The translations under genes and the position numbers were made by a program. Positions 8,987 to 17,263 of a stretch of 64,000 nt of DNA are shown piece by piece. Where the stretch lies: the NCBI RefSeq assembly GCF_024741135.1, contig NZ_JANSUY010000019.1, forward strand, positions 90,002-154,001, in the 5' to 3' direction. The notes under the pieces are model-generated. The model searched no databases. It saw only the letters and a program-made list of their open reading frames with translations, and had not been told where the DNA came from. This DNA comes from Aquiflexum gelatinilyticum (GTDB taxonomy: Bacteria; Bacteroidota; Bacteroidia; Cytophagales; Cyclobacteriaceae). The stretch's first letter is position 1. The number at the start of each line of letters is the position of its first letter.

Positions 8987-10315
8987 ATGCTGACCCTTCT
9001 GACCATTTTATTTGCTTTGGCATTGATACTGATTGCCATTGTCAAGTATGATATTCATCCGTTTTTAGCGCTTTTTGTAGGAGCAATCCTGTATGGATTA
9101 TTGTCCGGTATGCCGGTAGAACTGATCCTGAAATCAATCACGGATGGTTTTGGAGGAGTTTTGGGTACCATTGGTTTGCTGATATTATTGGGGGTGATAA
9201 TGGGTACTTTCTTGGAAAAAACAGGAGGTGCACTCGTCATTGCCGAGAAGATATTATCATGGATAGGTGAAAAGTCCGTGACTATGGCCATGCTGCTGAG
9301 TGGATATATCCTTTCCATCCCGGTATTTGGAGACAGTACTTTCATTATGCTGAATCCCATCAGCAAGTCCCTTTCGCTCAAAAGCGGAGTACCCTATGCT
9401 GCGACGACCATTGCCGTAGCGTTGGGCGCGACCGCAAGTCATTCTCTTGTGCCGCCGACACCCGGACCTATTGCGACAGCGGGAATTCTGGAGGCTGATT
9501 TGGGAATGATTATCTTTTGGGGTTTGATTGTGAGTTTGATTTCATTGGTGCCAAGTTATTTTTTTATCAAAAAAACATGCATGAAAATCCCTTTGGAACC
9601 CAAGATTGCAGAGGTGGTTTTGGAAAAAGAAAGTCCTAAAAAACCTTCTGTATTTTCCTCTTTTCTACCCGTTTTGGTTCCCTTGCTTTTGATCATTCTG
9701 GCATCTATCGCCAAATATCCGACTCAGCCTTTTGGAGAAAACATGTTCACCACGGTTATTTTATTTGTGGGAAGTCCGGTGATTGCCTTGTTGATCGGTG
9801 CATTTTTGTCTTTCACTTTGCCTGCCAAATTCGACAAGAAATTCTTGTCTTCTACAGGTTGGATCGGAGAATCCATGTTAGTGGCAGCCCCTGTCATTCT
9901 AATCACCGGTGCAGGAGGAGTTTTTGGCAAAATGCTTCAAAACTCAGGAATCGGTGACATGGTAAGTGCCAATATGAGCAGTGCCAATTGGGGGATTTTC
10001 CTTCCTTTTTTGATTGCTTTTGCCCTGAAAACTGCTCAAGGCTCCTCTACTGTGGCGATGATTACCACCGCCTCCATCATTGCACCGCTTTTGGTGAGTT
10101 TGGGTTTGGATTCCGAGACGATGCGGGTGTTTGCGGCTTTGTCCATCGGGGCTGGGGCGATTGCGATTTCCCATGCCAATGACAGTTTCTTTTGGGCAGT
10201 CACCCAATTGTCAGGTCTCTCGATCAAACAGGGAAATCAAACGCATAGCTTGGGAACGCTCATCATGTCGGTTACGGCGATATCGGTGATTTATCTGATT
10301 ACGCTATTTGTTTGA
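8987..10315 (+). CDS. GntP family gluconate-type permease
   Basis: A 442-residue inner-membrane protein with about 12 predicted transmembrane helices. It matches the GntP family of proton-coupled gluconate/sugar-acid symporters; recognisable blocks are PVFGDSTFIMLNPI (about 105-118), SHSLVPPTPGPIATAG (about 150-165), TAQGSSTVAMITTASI and HANDSFFWAVTQLSG near the end. It follows the exported Gfo/Idh/MocA enzyme by 54 nt, so it probably imports an aldonic acid made outside the cytoplasm. Gluconate itself, or another sugar acid, is inference. The SDR gene at 11331, encoded convergently across the inserted LRR gene, resembles gluconate dehydrogenases. Confidence 0.92.
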   Translation: MLTLLTILFALALILIAIVKYDIHPFLALFVGAILYGLLSGMPVELILKSITDGFGGVLGTIGLLILLGVIMGTFLEKTGGALVIAEKILSWIGEKSVTMAMLLSGYILSIPVFGDSTFIMLNPISKSLSLKSGVPYAATTIAVALGATASHSLVPPTPGPIATAGILEADLGMIIFWGLIVSLISLVPSYFFIKKTCMKIPLEPKIAEVVLEKESPKKPSVFSSFLPVLVPLLLIILASIAKYPTQPFGENMFTTVILFVGSPVIALLIGAFLSFTLPAKFDKKFLSSTGWIGESMLVAAPVILITGAGGVFGKMLQNSGIGDMVSANMSSANWGIFLPFLIAFALKTAQGSSTVAMITTASIIAPLLVSLGLDSETMRVFAALSIGAGAIAISHANDSFFWAVTQLSGLSIKQGNQTHSLGTLIMSVTAISVIYLITLFV

Positions 10316-10385
10316 AAATAGTAATTGAGTTATTGGGCTCATTCCTCAAAAATTATATTGTTCGTCATGTTAAAGCGACATTCTA

Positions 10386-11150
10386 ATGACAGAAAATCAA
10401 ATTGAAAATGGCTTTTGGCTATGGGACAAAGAGAATGGGTTTCCACCAGACAGTATTACTTATCCATCACAATTTACCGGACAGACGAAACTAAATATTG
10501 CTTGTACCCAGCGTAACGAACTGACACCAACACAACAAAAAAAATTAATTAAAGAATGGGCTGACTTTCTACCAACTTGTAAGAACATCGAATTACTTTG
10601 GTTTACTACAACGACACCTCAAACTATTTTTGACAGTGCTTGCTTATTACAAAATCTTGTTGGGCTGAATATAAAAAACAGCAACATCAAATCGTTAGAC
10701 AATTTATCAAAGCTGAAAAACTTAAAGTATTTAAGAATTGGGGACTCTCCAAAAATAGAAAGTATTGAGCCATTACAAAACTTGACAAGCCTTGAGGTTT
10801 TGGTAATTGAAAATTTCAAAAACATATCAGACTTCTCTTTGCTCAAAGTACTGACAAATCTAAAATTCTTGACAATCGAAGGCGGAATGTATAAAAAGCA
10901 AAATGTTGACAGCTTCAAATTTTTAGCTGCCTTAAAAAACTTAATTTATTTAAGTACGACAATGATTAACTCGACAAACAAAAGTGTTGACACATTATTT
11001 AAACTTAAAAACCTTAAAACACTTAATTGGGCATTTGAAATGACAACCCCTGAAATGGAAAAATTAAAGCAAGAGTTACCTAACCTTAAATACTTGCCAC
11101 ACAGACACGTTGAAAGTAACTTAAACAAAATAAAATCATTATTCGGGTGA
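10386..11150 (+). CDS. Leucine-rich-repeat protein, probably acquired
   Basis: A 254-residue protein without signal peptide. From about residue 75 it contains leucine-rich repeats of 20-24 residues with LxxLxxL patterns (KLKNLKYLRIGDS, NLTSLEVLVIENF, VLTNLKFLTIEGG, KLKNLKTLNWAFE). The N-terminal 70 residues are unique, with several Trp. Such repeats bind proteins; no catalytic domain is seen. The gene is much richer in A and T and in ACA/AAA codons than its neighbours and sits alone between a permease gene and a convergent SDR gene, which points to horizontal transfer. Function unknown. Confidence 0.75.
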   Translation: MTENQIENGFWLWDKENGFPPDSITYPSQFTGQTKLNIACTQRNELTPTQQKKLIKEWADFLPTCKNIELLWFTTTTPQTIFDSACLLQNLVGLNIKNSNIKSLDNLSKLKNLKYLRIGDSPKIESIEPLQNLTSLEVLVIENFKNISDFSLLKVLTNLKFLTIEGGMYKKQNVDSFKFLAALKNLIYLSTTMINSTNKSVDTLFKLKNLKTLNWAFEMTTPEMEKLKQELPNLKYLPHRHVESNLNKIKSLFG

Positions 11151-11286
11151 CAGAAAAAACCAAAGCACAACAGCAGTTCCTCGATTTGGTTTTGTGCAAA
11201 ACTGAACATTTGTACTTCGATTTCCACTGCTTTACCAAGCTGAGAACCGATTTTGCTCCAAAATATATTATTCATTAAAAACCCAT

Positions 11287-11310
11287 ATCCAAACTAAATT
11301 CGGTTTGGAT
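11287..11310. terminator. Bidirectional terminator between LRR and SDR genes
   Basis: ATCCAAAC (11287-11294) pairs with GTTTGGAT (11303-11310) around an 8-nt loop. The plus side is followed by TTAATTTTT; on the minus strand a T-run follows a short gap. It lies between convergent genes ending at 11150 and 11331. Confidence 0.7.
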
Positions 11311-11330
11311 TTAATTTTTCTAATTCCTCA

Positions 11331-12122
11331 TTAACGTGCCGTCCATCCACCATCGACGGTCAGCATCGAACCAACCATATACGTTCCGGCGTCACTTGCC
11401 AACAATAAGGCCGCTCCTTGGATTTCTTTCAGGTGGCCCCATCTGCCCAAGGCAGTTGCTCCTACCACAAATTTCTTCCCCTCTTCGGTATCTGCAATAG
11501 GCAAATTCATTTCTGTGAGAAATGGCCCTGGACAGATGGCATTGACCGTGATATTGAAAGGAGCCAATTCCAGTGCCAAGGCTCGGGTCATTTGCACTAC
11601 TGCTCCTTTGCTTGAAGCATACGGAGTCCTGTTGGCGAGTCCTACCAAGCCGAGTGTACTCGCCAAATTGATGATGCTTCCCTTATTTGCAATCTTCATA
11701 TAGGGTACCACCGCCCTGTTGCACAACCATGTCCCGTTGACATTTATATCCATTACTTTTTTGAAATCCTCTTCACCCAGTTCATCAATGGCACCACGGA
11801 TATTGATCCCGGCGCTGTTGATCAGAATATCGATCCTGCCAAAAGCCTCCATGGCGGCATTGGCCATGGCTTCTGTTTGCTCCTTGGAGGAAACATCTGC
11901 CGAAAAGGAGATGGCTTTGATGCTAAATGCTTTTTCCAATTCCGAAGCGGACTCAGCGGCGACAGCACCGTCCCGGCCCACCAACATGACATTGGCACCT
12001 GCCGAAGCCAATCCCGCGGCCATTGCCAAACCGAGCCCTTTGGATCCTCCGGTGATGATGGCGGCTTTGCCGCTCAGGTCAAAAAGTTTGATTCCCGGTA
12101 ATTCACTGACTGAAGTGTTCAT
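11331..12122 (-). CDS. SDR family dehydrogenase, gluconate 5-dehydrogenase-like
   Basis: A 263-residue classical short-chain dehydrogenase. It shows the nucleotide-binding TGGSKGLG (residues 24-31), NSAG (102-105), catalytic Ser155 (NLAST), Tyr168 and Lys172 (YASSK), and the usual C-terminal VDGGW. The overall pattern is close to gluconate 5-dehydrogenase and 2-deoxy-gluconate 3-dehydrogenase enzymes, but SDR substrate assignment from sequence alone is weak. It is last in a minus-strand operon: 41 nt after a sugar isomerase gene, itself 15 nt after a cytochrome-linked dehydrogenase. The context supports keto-sugar or sugar-acid metabolism. Confidence 0.88.
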   Translation of the reverse strand: MNTSVSELPGIKLFDLSGKAAIITGGSKGLGLAMAAGLASAGANVMLVGRDGAVAAESASELEKAFSIKAISFSADVSSKEQTEAMANAAMEAFGRIDILINSAGINIRGAIDELGEEDFKKVMDINVNGTWLCNRAVVPYMKIANKGSIINLASTLGLVGLANRTPYASSKGAVVQMTRALALELAPFNITVNAICPGPFLTEMNLPIADTEEGKKFVVGATALGRWGHLKEIQGAALLLASDAGTYMVGSMLTVDGGWTAR

Positions 12123-12163
12123 GATGTCTGTATCTAAATGATGATGGTTAAAATTTTTACATT

Positions 12164-13267
12164 CTATTTCCCAAGTCCCAATTTGCTTCTGCTGTACCGA
12201 AGACTTGCGAGGACATTGGATTCCTCAAATGCCAGTCGTTTTTCTGGATCGAGTCCCTGGATGGTAGGTAGATTTCCCTTGAAGGATTTCCTGTCAACCA
12301 TTTGCAAGATTTCTTTCAAGTCCTTGCGTGGTTTGTTTTTGAAAGTTGCAAAATAGGATTCTTCCAAAACAGGGATCTCTAATGGGTCACGTGTAATCAT
12401 CTCCAAGTTGAAGGTAATATTGGGATTATATTTCCTGCAAAGTTCAATTCCTCTTTTGAGGTCGACTATCCCTTCCCCAAGAGGAACTTCAGACAACAAA
12501 AAGCCTTTTTCGTATTTCTGGACTCCCATATCCTTGATATGGGTGGAAAATGAATAAGGTGCCAAAAGCGCTATGACATCTTCCGATTTTTCAAGAAGTG
12601 AATAATTGTTTCCAAAATCCAAAGTTACTCCGATCGATTCGCTGTCCAGACCTTTGATGATTTCTACCAATTCAGTTGCACGCCAGTCTTTGTGGTTTTC
12701 TACCGCCAACTTCATTTTATGCCTGCTTACAATAGGTTCCGCGAGTTGAAGGGAAAGGATGGATTTGGCTTTGAAATCAAGAAATTCAGTTTCCGTTTTA
12801 AAGGTTTCATATCTCCTGCCTCCAAGACAAACTGTTCGCAGGATTGTTGCTCCGGCTTCTTTAGCTGCCAAAACTTCTTTCTCAAATTTGTCAATTTCTT
12901 CCTGAGACTTTGGAAGCCCTATGCTTCCTTCCAAGTACATTCCAAGCTTTTCCCTTTGCTCCCTGACTTTTTTGGAAAAATCCGAGGTCCAGTTATTGAC
13001 TCCAACTTGTACGCCTCCTGCTCCGATCTGACCACAATGTTCGATGAGTTGGAGTGCATTTTCAAAACCGGGATATTTTTCACTTGGCACTTTTGAATTC
13101 CACCTTGCCCCATAGGAGTGGACCACGATCCCCATCGAAACCCCTTCAAAATTCATCGAAAAAGAAGGCAATGGGAAAACCACAGCCAATGCTGCCAATC
13201 CTGTTTTTTGAATAAAATCCCTTCGATCAGATGAAAAGGAGCGGAAGTGGTTATCTGTAAATTTCAT
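12164..13267 (-). CDS. Exported sugar isomerase/epimerase-like TIM barrel
   Basis: A 367-residue xylose-isomerase-like TIM-barrel protein with a twin-arginine-like leader (SSDRRDFIQK, about residues 13-22, then a hydrophobic stretch). Metal-binding positions seen include KLAVENHKD (Glu), VTLDFGNNY (Asp), STHIKDMGV (His, Asp) and FNLEMITRD (Glu). It is exported, like the isomerase at 6407, but belongs to a different operon. It lies 15 nt downstream of the PVC-type dehydrogenase gene and 41 nt upstream of the SDR gene. It probably interconverts an oxidised sugar produced by its neighbours; this is inference. Confidence 0.83.
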   Translation of the reverse strand: MKFTDNHFRSFSSDRRDFIQKTGLAALAVVFPLPSFSMNFEGVSMGIVVHSYGARWNSKVPSEKYPGFENALQLIEHCGQIGAGGVQVGVNNWTSDFSKKVREQREKLGMYLEGSIGLPKSQEEIDKFEKEVLAAKEAGATILRTVCLGGRRYETFKTETEFLDFKAKSILSLQLAEPIVSRHKMKLAVENHKDWRATELVEIIKGLDSESIGVTLDFGNNYSLLEKSEDVIALLAPYSFSTHIKDMGVQKYEKGFLLSEVPLGEGIVDLKRGIELCRKYNPNITFNLEMITRDPLEIPVLEESYFATFKNKPRKDLKEILQMVDRKSFKGNLPTIQGLDPEKRLAFEESNVLASLRYSRSKLGLGK

Positions 13268-13282
13268 TTTGGTCGAGGGTTT

Positions 13283-15832
13283 CTAGTTTGGTTGGATGAT
13301 AGATAGGGAATCGGTGTGCTTGATAAGTTCCGGGGCGGTCCATGGATAAACCCTTCCCTGCGAGGTATGCCGGGTAGAGGAAACAGTTCTGCCGCTGATG
13401 GCAGGAGCTTGGTTTCCCCATTCGTTACGGATATAGGTCAAGATTGCGGCAATGGAAGCGTCTTCCATGGTCGAATGGGCGGGCATGACGGGAAGGATTT
13501 CCGGGGCGTCGTATTTTTTACCTGATACTTCCAATGGACCTTCCATGCCATGAAGGAGGATGAGTGAAAGCCGGATTTCATCACCGATCACCCATTCCGA
13601 AGCCGCCAACGGCGGTCCCATTCTGTTGACTCCGGCACCGTCCGAACCATGACAACCTGCACAGGTTACGAGGTATTTTTGCCTGCCAATCGCAAATTGC
13701 TGCATGCCTTTTTCATCCAGAGAATTGGCTGATATTGCTAACAATTTTGGTGTAAAGCCAGGCCACGAAAACATGGATTTTAGCATTTCTAATCTTGCAG
13801 GTTCAATTTTAAGATCGGTTCTATGAAATATTGAAGGTTCTTTTTTTAAAGCCAAAGGTCCTTTTGTCCGGATGTTTGCTGCTTGAATGGCCATACCGGT
13901 TAGGACGACCTGATGCTTCCAATCCGAATCCTTTGAAGAATCGTCCAATATTGCCAGTAACCTTTCCAGTTCTTTTGGATCCCTTTTCCTGACAATGGCA
14001 ACAGTCAACATTTCCAAAAATATCTCTTTGGCCGGGTCGGAAGTTTTCCAATTTTCAGATGCCCATAATTTTTGCAAGAAATCAAATTCTCGGTTACCAA
14101 GACTACTCATGACCGCATCCCTGACCAAAGCATTTTCCCCAAAGCGGGAAATCACATTCTCCAATATTTCCGAAGCATCTTCCTGATTCAAGGCATAAGC
14201 ACTCAAAGCCGTTTGCAGGGCAACTTCGATGGGAGCATCTTTTATTTTGGATGATAATGATTGCCCGAGTTTGGTCTGTAAAGTTTTGTCTTGAAGTGCA
14301 AAGATTTCCAAAAGCCTGATTGCCGTTTTTTGTAGCAAAATGGATGGGTCATCGATTAGGTCTAAAAGTAAATCAGATGTTATCAAACCCAAACCTTCCA
14401 GAGTCCAAAGTCCGTGGAACCTGCCCAGCTCGGATTTTCCGTTTCGTACCAAGTCTTCCAAATCTCCTTTTATGGATGCATCCTCCCGCTCGACCAACAG
14501 CCTTTGGGCCATGTCTCTGTGCCAGCCATCAGGATGGGAAAGGCGCTTGATTAGGTCCATGGAGCTTTCTTTGGAAAGTTTGGGATTTGGGGAAGGTTCC
14601 CAATCTTCCGGAACAATCCGCCAGATTCTCCCCATATGAACAGGTAAAACCAAACCTCGCTTCAAGGTCTGTTCTCGCAAATAAGGCGTCACATAAGACC
14701 CATGTTGCACCATTCCCCTATACATGTCAGCAATATACATGGCGCCATCCGGTCCAATAGTTGAATTGACAGGCCGAAACCGTTCATCCGTCGAGGCCAA
14801 AAATTCCTTTCCGGGATTTGGGTCAAAAGCTTCCAAAAGAAGACCTTTTTGGACCACAACATTCCTTTTCACCAGATTTCCGGCATTTTCACAGACAAAG
14901 GCGTTTCCGTAATATTCCTTTGGAAACAAAGTACTTCTCAAAACCAGGGGAGAACACGCTGAGGTAAACTCCAAAAGCTTCCCTTCCTCATCCAAAGTGC
15001 CTGGGATATAGCCCCTATTCACAGCGGGATTGGGTCTTATCGGGAAAATCTTTCGGTCTATTGTCAATCCATGGTCAATGCCTGTGGAAGGGGAGTGGTT
15101 TTTATTTCTGGAAAGGTAATTGGCAGGGACAAGGTCGGCATGCAGCTGTGACCAATTGTAATTGTAAAACAACCTTCCCTGATCGTCATGGCTGATACCC
15201 CATTGCCCCCGGGCTTCAGTGCTGTCACGCAACCATTCTCCGCCTTGGTTTCTATAACGCAGTTTGGACTTTACGTTGTAGTACCAGTTGTCGATGTTTC
15301 TCATCAGACCATTGTCAGAATGCTCTGGAATACCATTTTGGGAATAGGTAGAATCCAAAAGTACTTTTGAATCCGCTTTGAGGTCACCATCCATGTCTTT
15401 TGTGATCCAAAGGGAATTGTTCTCGGCAACCAACGCACCGCCTTTGACCAGGCCCAAAGCCCTTGGCATAATGAGACTGTCAAGGTAGATTGTGCTTTTG
15501 TCCATCACCCCGTCGCCATTTTCGTCCTCCAAAACAGAAATTCTACCGAGAGGTTGCTGCTCTTCAGTACCATCGATGTCGGTCATGAATCCCCTCATTT
15601 CGACTACCCAAAGCCTGCCATCTTCATCGAATGTCAGGGCTATCGGATCCTGCACCATGGGTTCAGCTGCAACCAAATGGATTTTAAATCCCTTTTCGAT
15701 TTCGAAAGTCTCGAGTTCTTCTTGGGGAGATTTTGGCGGGGAGGAATCTTCCAGAATAGGAGCCTTCTTTTCTGAGCAATGGCTCAGAATCAACAGTGAA
15801 AACAGGATTAAAAATTTCCGGATAATAGGCAT
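13283..15832 (-). CDS. PVC-type membrane-bound dehydrogenase fused to HEAT repeats and cytochrome c
   Basis: An 849-residue lipoprotein. I choose ATG at 15832 rather than a TTG nine codons upstream because it opens directly on the lipoprotein signal (ending LSHC, Cys 19). Domains in order: an N-terminal six-bladed propeller like PQQ/glucose-sorbosone dehydrogenases (about 35-420, with DEDGRLWVVEMRG and GPDGAMYIADMYRG); helical HEAT-like repeats (about 430-680); and a C-terminal cytochrome c domain with heme motif CAGCH (about residue 722) and probable axial Met in PVMPAHS. This architecture occurs in the PVC-type dehydrogenase/heme-binding family in Planctomycetes and Bacteroidota. It would oxidise a sugar in the periplasm and pass electrons to the respiratory chain. 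It starts the three-gene operon with isomerase and SDR. Confidence 0.87.
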   Translation of the reverse strand: MPIIRKFLILFSLLILSHCSEKKAPILEDSSPPKSPQEELETFEIEKGFKIHLVAAEPMVQDPIALTFDEDGRLWVVEMRGFMTDIDGTEEQQPLGRISVLEDENGDGVMDKSTIYLDSLIMPRALGLVKGGALVAENNSLWITKDMDGDLKADSKVLLDSTYSQNGIPEHSDNGLMRNIDNWYYNVKSKLRYRNQGGEWLRDSTEARGQWGISHDDQGRLFYNYNWSQLHADLVPANYLSRNKNHSPSTGIDHGLTIDRKIFPIRPNPAVNRGYIPGTLDEEGKLLEFTSACSPLVLRSTLFPKEYYGNAFVCENAGNLVKRNVVVQKGLLLEAFDPNPGKEFLASTDERFRPVNSTIGPDGAMYIADMYRGMVQHGSYVTPYLREQTLKRGLVLPVHMGRIWRIVPEDWEPSPNPKLSKESSMDLIKRLSHPDGWHRDMAQRLLVEREDASIKGDLEDLVRNGKSELGRFHGLWTLEGLGLITSDLLLDLIDDPSILLQKTAIRLLEIFALQDKTLQTKLGQSLSSKIKDAPIEVALQTALSAYALNQEDASEILENVISRFGENALVRDAVMSSLGNREFDFLQKLWASENWKTSDPAKEIFLEMLTVAIVRKRDPKELERLLAILDDSSKDSDWKHQVVLTGMAIQAANIRTKGPLALKKEPSIFHRTDLKIEPARLEMLKSMFSWPGFTPKLLAISANSLDEKGMQQFAIGRQKYLVTCAGCHGSDGAGVNRMGPPLAASEWVIGDEIRLSLILLHGMEGPLEVSGKKYDAPEILPVMPAHSTMEDASIAAILTYIRNEWGNQAPAISGRTVSSTRHTSQGRVYPWTAPELIKHTDSLSIIQPN

Positions 15833-16024
15833 GAACGGGTTTATTGCTAATCGGACCAAAATTTGATTTCCAGTGAATTAAATCCCTGAAAATCAAAATA
15901 CAGCTCAAACCCAAATTGCAATTTATTCCCCTGATACACAAGTAACTTTTACAGAGGCGGACAAAATTCTGATCGGCTTAAAAATTATTGCCTGAATAGG
16001 TCCAAATTTCTTTCAAAAACAAAC

Positions 16025-17254
16025 TTAAATTTCCTTACAAGCAGTAATTTCCTTTCTTCCAATTTTTGGTATTTCCAACCAATCTGTGATTTTGAAATCA
16101 CTTGAGTGGCAAAAAGGACAAGAATGTACCATTCCCAATGCATCTACATAAAAGCTAAATTTCCCTCCCGACATACAGCCAACGCGTCTCTGGTGGTATC
16201 CATGATACATGACAGGAGGAAAGTGGTTGTTTTTCGGATCGTGATTGAATTCCACAAATAACTCTTCCAAAATGGTGATTTGATCAGGTTGAAGCATCAC
16301 TTCTTTGTCTCTGAAATGGCCTTCAGCCCTTGGTTCAAGCCATTGAATGAAGTCAGCCCCAAGGCTTTCACATAAGGTGGTGTGGTTCATCAAAAATTCC
16401 CTATTGGCATTTTCCCTTGTGACACATACAGAAATGGCGAGAGAAAGTCCTGCCTTTACAGTTGCTTCTGCAGCTCTGACCGCGTGTCCAAAAGCATCTT
16501 TGTGCCCTCTGAATTTATTGTTTATTTCAGGATCATGGTGGTCAAGACTGATTACAATTCCTGTAGCTCCTGCTTTTTTCAACTGGATTGCTTTTTGGTC
16601 AGTCAGGTTAAAACCTGAAGTTAAAACCCACCACTCAGTACTTTTTTCTCCGGATTTGATTAGTTCTAACATATCCTCAAAACGTACCAGGGGTTCGCCG
16701 CCACTAAGTGAGATATGGCCCAGACCATTATTTTGAAGTTTTTTGACAATTTCCTGAAGTTGGGAAAGGGAAAAGGTTTCACGTAAATTAAGGTTATCCC
16801 ATTCGAAGCAATGTTCACAACGCATCGGACATTTGGTAGTGATGGCAAAATTGACCTGTTGATAGGCATTGATGGGCAATGAGTGCGGGACGTAGCGGTT
16901 TAACTCTGTCAGGATCAGCCTGTCAAAATTTCTGGAAGGAAATGGAGGAACGTATAGGCCAAACCAGTATTGGTTGTTTTTCACACTGAATTTTCTTCTC
17001 CCGTTTTTTCCAAATGCTTTTCTTTTGAATTCCTGTAATCCACCCAGGGCAATCTTGGTTTTTTTTAATGAAGCATAAGCACGGAGAGCCAATATAGCAA
17101 TATGGAAATTGACCCAAATACGAATGAATATTCTTGTAAAATACCCGGGAGCATTTCTCTTGATCGATAGATTCAAGCCAGAATAGGATTCTTCACCTGT
17201 GTTTGTAAGGTTGGGATTGATGGTCCCTGTAGATTTGATGACAGTTTCTTCCAT
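16025..17254 (-). CDS. Radical SAM/SPASM-type protein
   Basis: A 409-residue radical S-adenosylmethionine protein. The [4Fe-4S]-SAM motif is CPMRCEHC (C142, C146, C149: CX3CX2C). GGE (SLSGGEPLV) and later barrel segments follow. The C-terminus has C360, C379, C382 and C406, a SPASM/Twitch-like arrangement for a further cluster. An unusual 130-residue N-terminal extension includes a hydrophobic, basic segment (RIFIRIWVNFHIAILALRAY, 41-60) that could associate with a membrane. SPASM proteins usually modify peptides or carry out other anaerobic radical chemistry. It is 9 nt downstream of an unknown lipoprotein gene and surely cotranscribed. No small precursor peptide was found beside it. Substrate unknown. 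Confidence 0.85.
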   Translation of the reverse strand: MEETVIKSTGTINPNLTNTGEESYSGLNLSIKRNAPGYFTRIFIRIWVNFHIAILALRAYASLKKTKIALGGLQEFKRKAFGKNGRRKFSVKNNQYWFGLYVPPFPSRNFDRLILTELNRYVPHSLPINAYQQVNFAITTKCPMRCEHCFEWDNLNLRETFSLSQLQEIVKKLQNNGLGHISLSGGEPLVRFEDMLELIKSGEKSTEWWVLTSGFNLTDQKAIQLKKAGATGIVISLDHHDPEINNKFRGHKDAFGHAVRAAEATVKAGLSLAISVCVTRENANREFLMNHTTLCESLGADFIQWLEPRAEGHFRDKEVMLQPDQITILEELFVEFNHDPKNNHFPPVMYHGYHQRRVGCMSGGKFSFYVDALGMVHSCPFCHSSDFKITDWLEIPKIGRKEITACKEI

Positions 17255-17263
17255 AGCATCCCT

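Noticed and set aside
11147..11278. Possible 43-codon gene starting with GTG overlapping the LRR stop codon
   Set aside because: The frame is open but short, lacks any recognisable motif and lies in AT-rich DNA where such frames are common.
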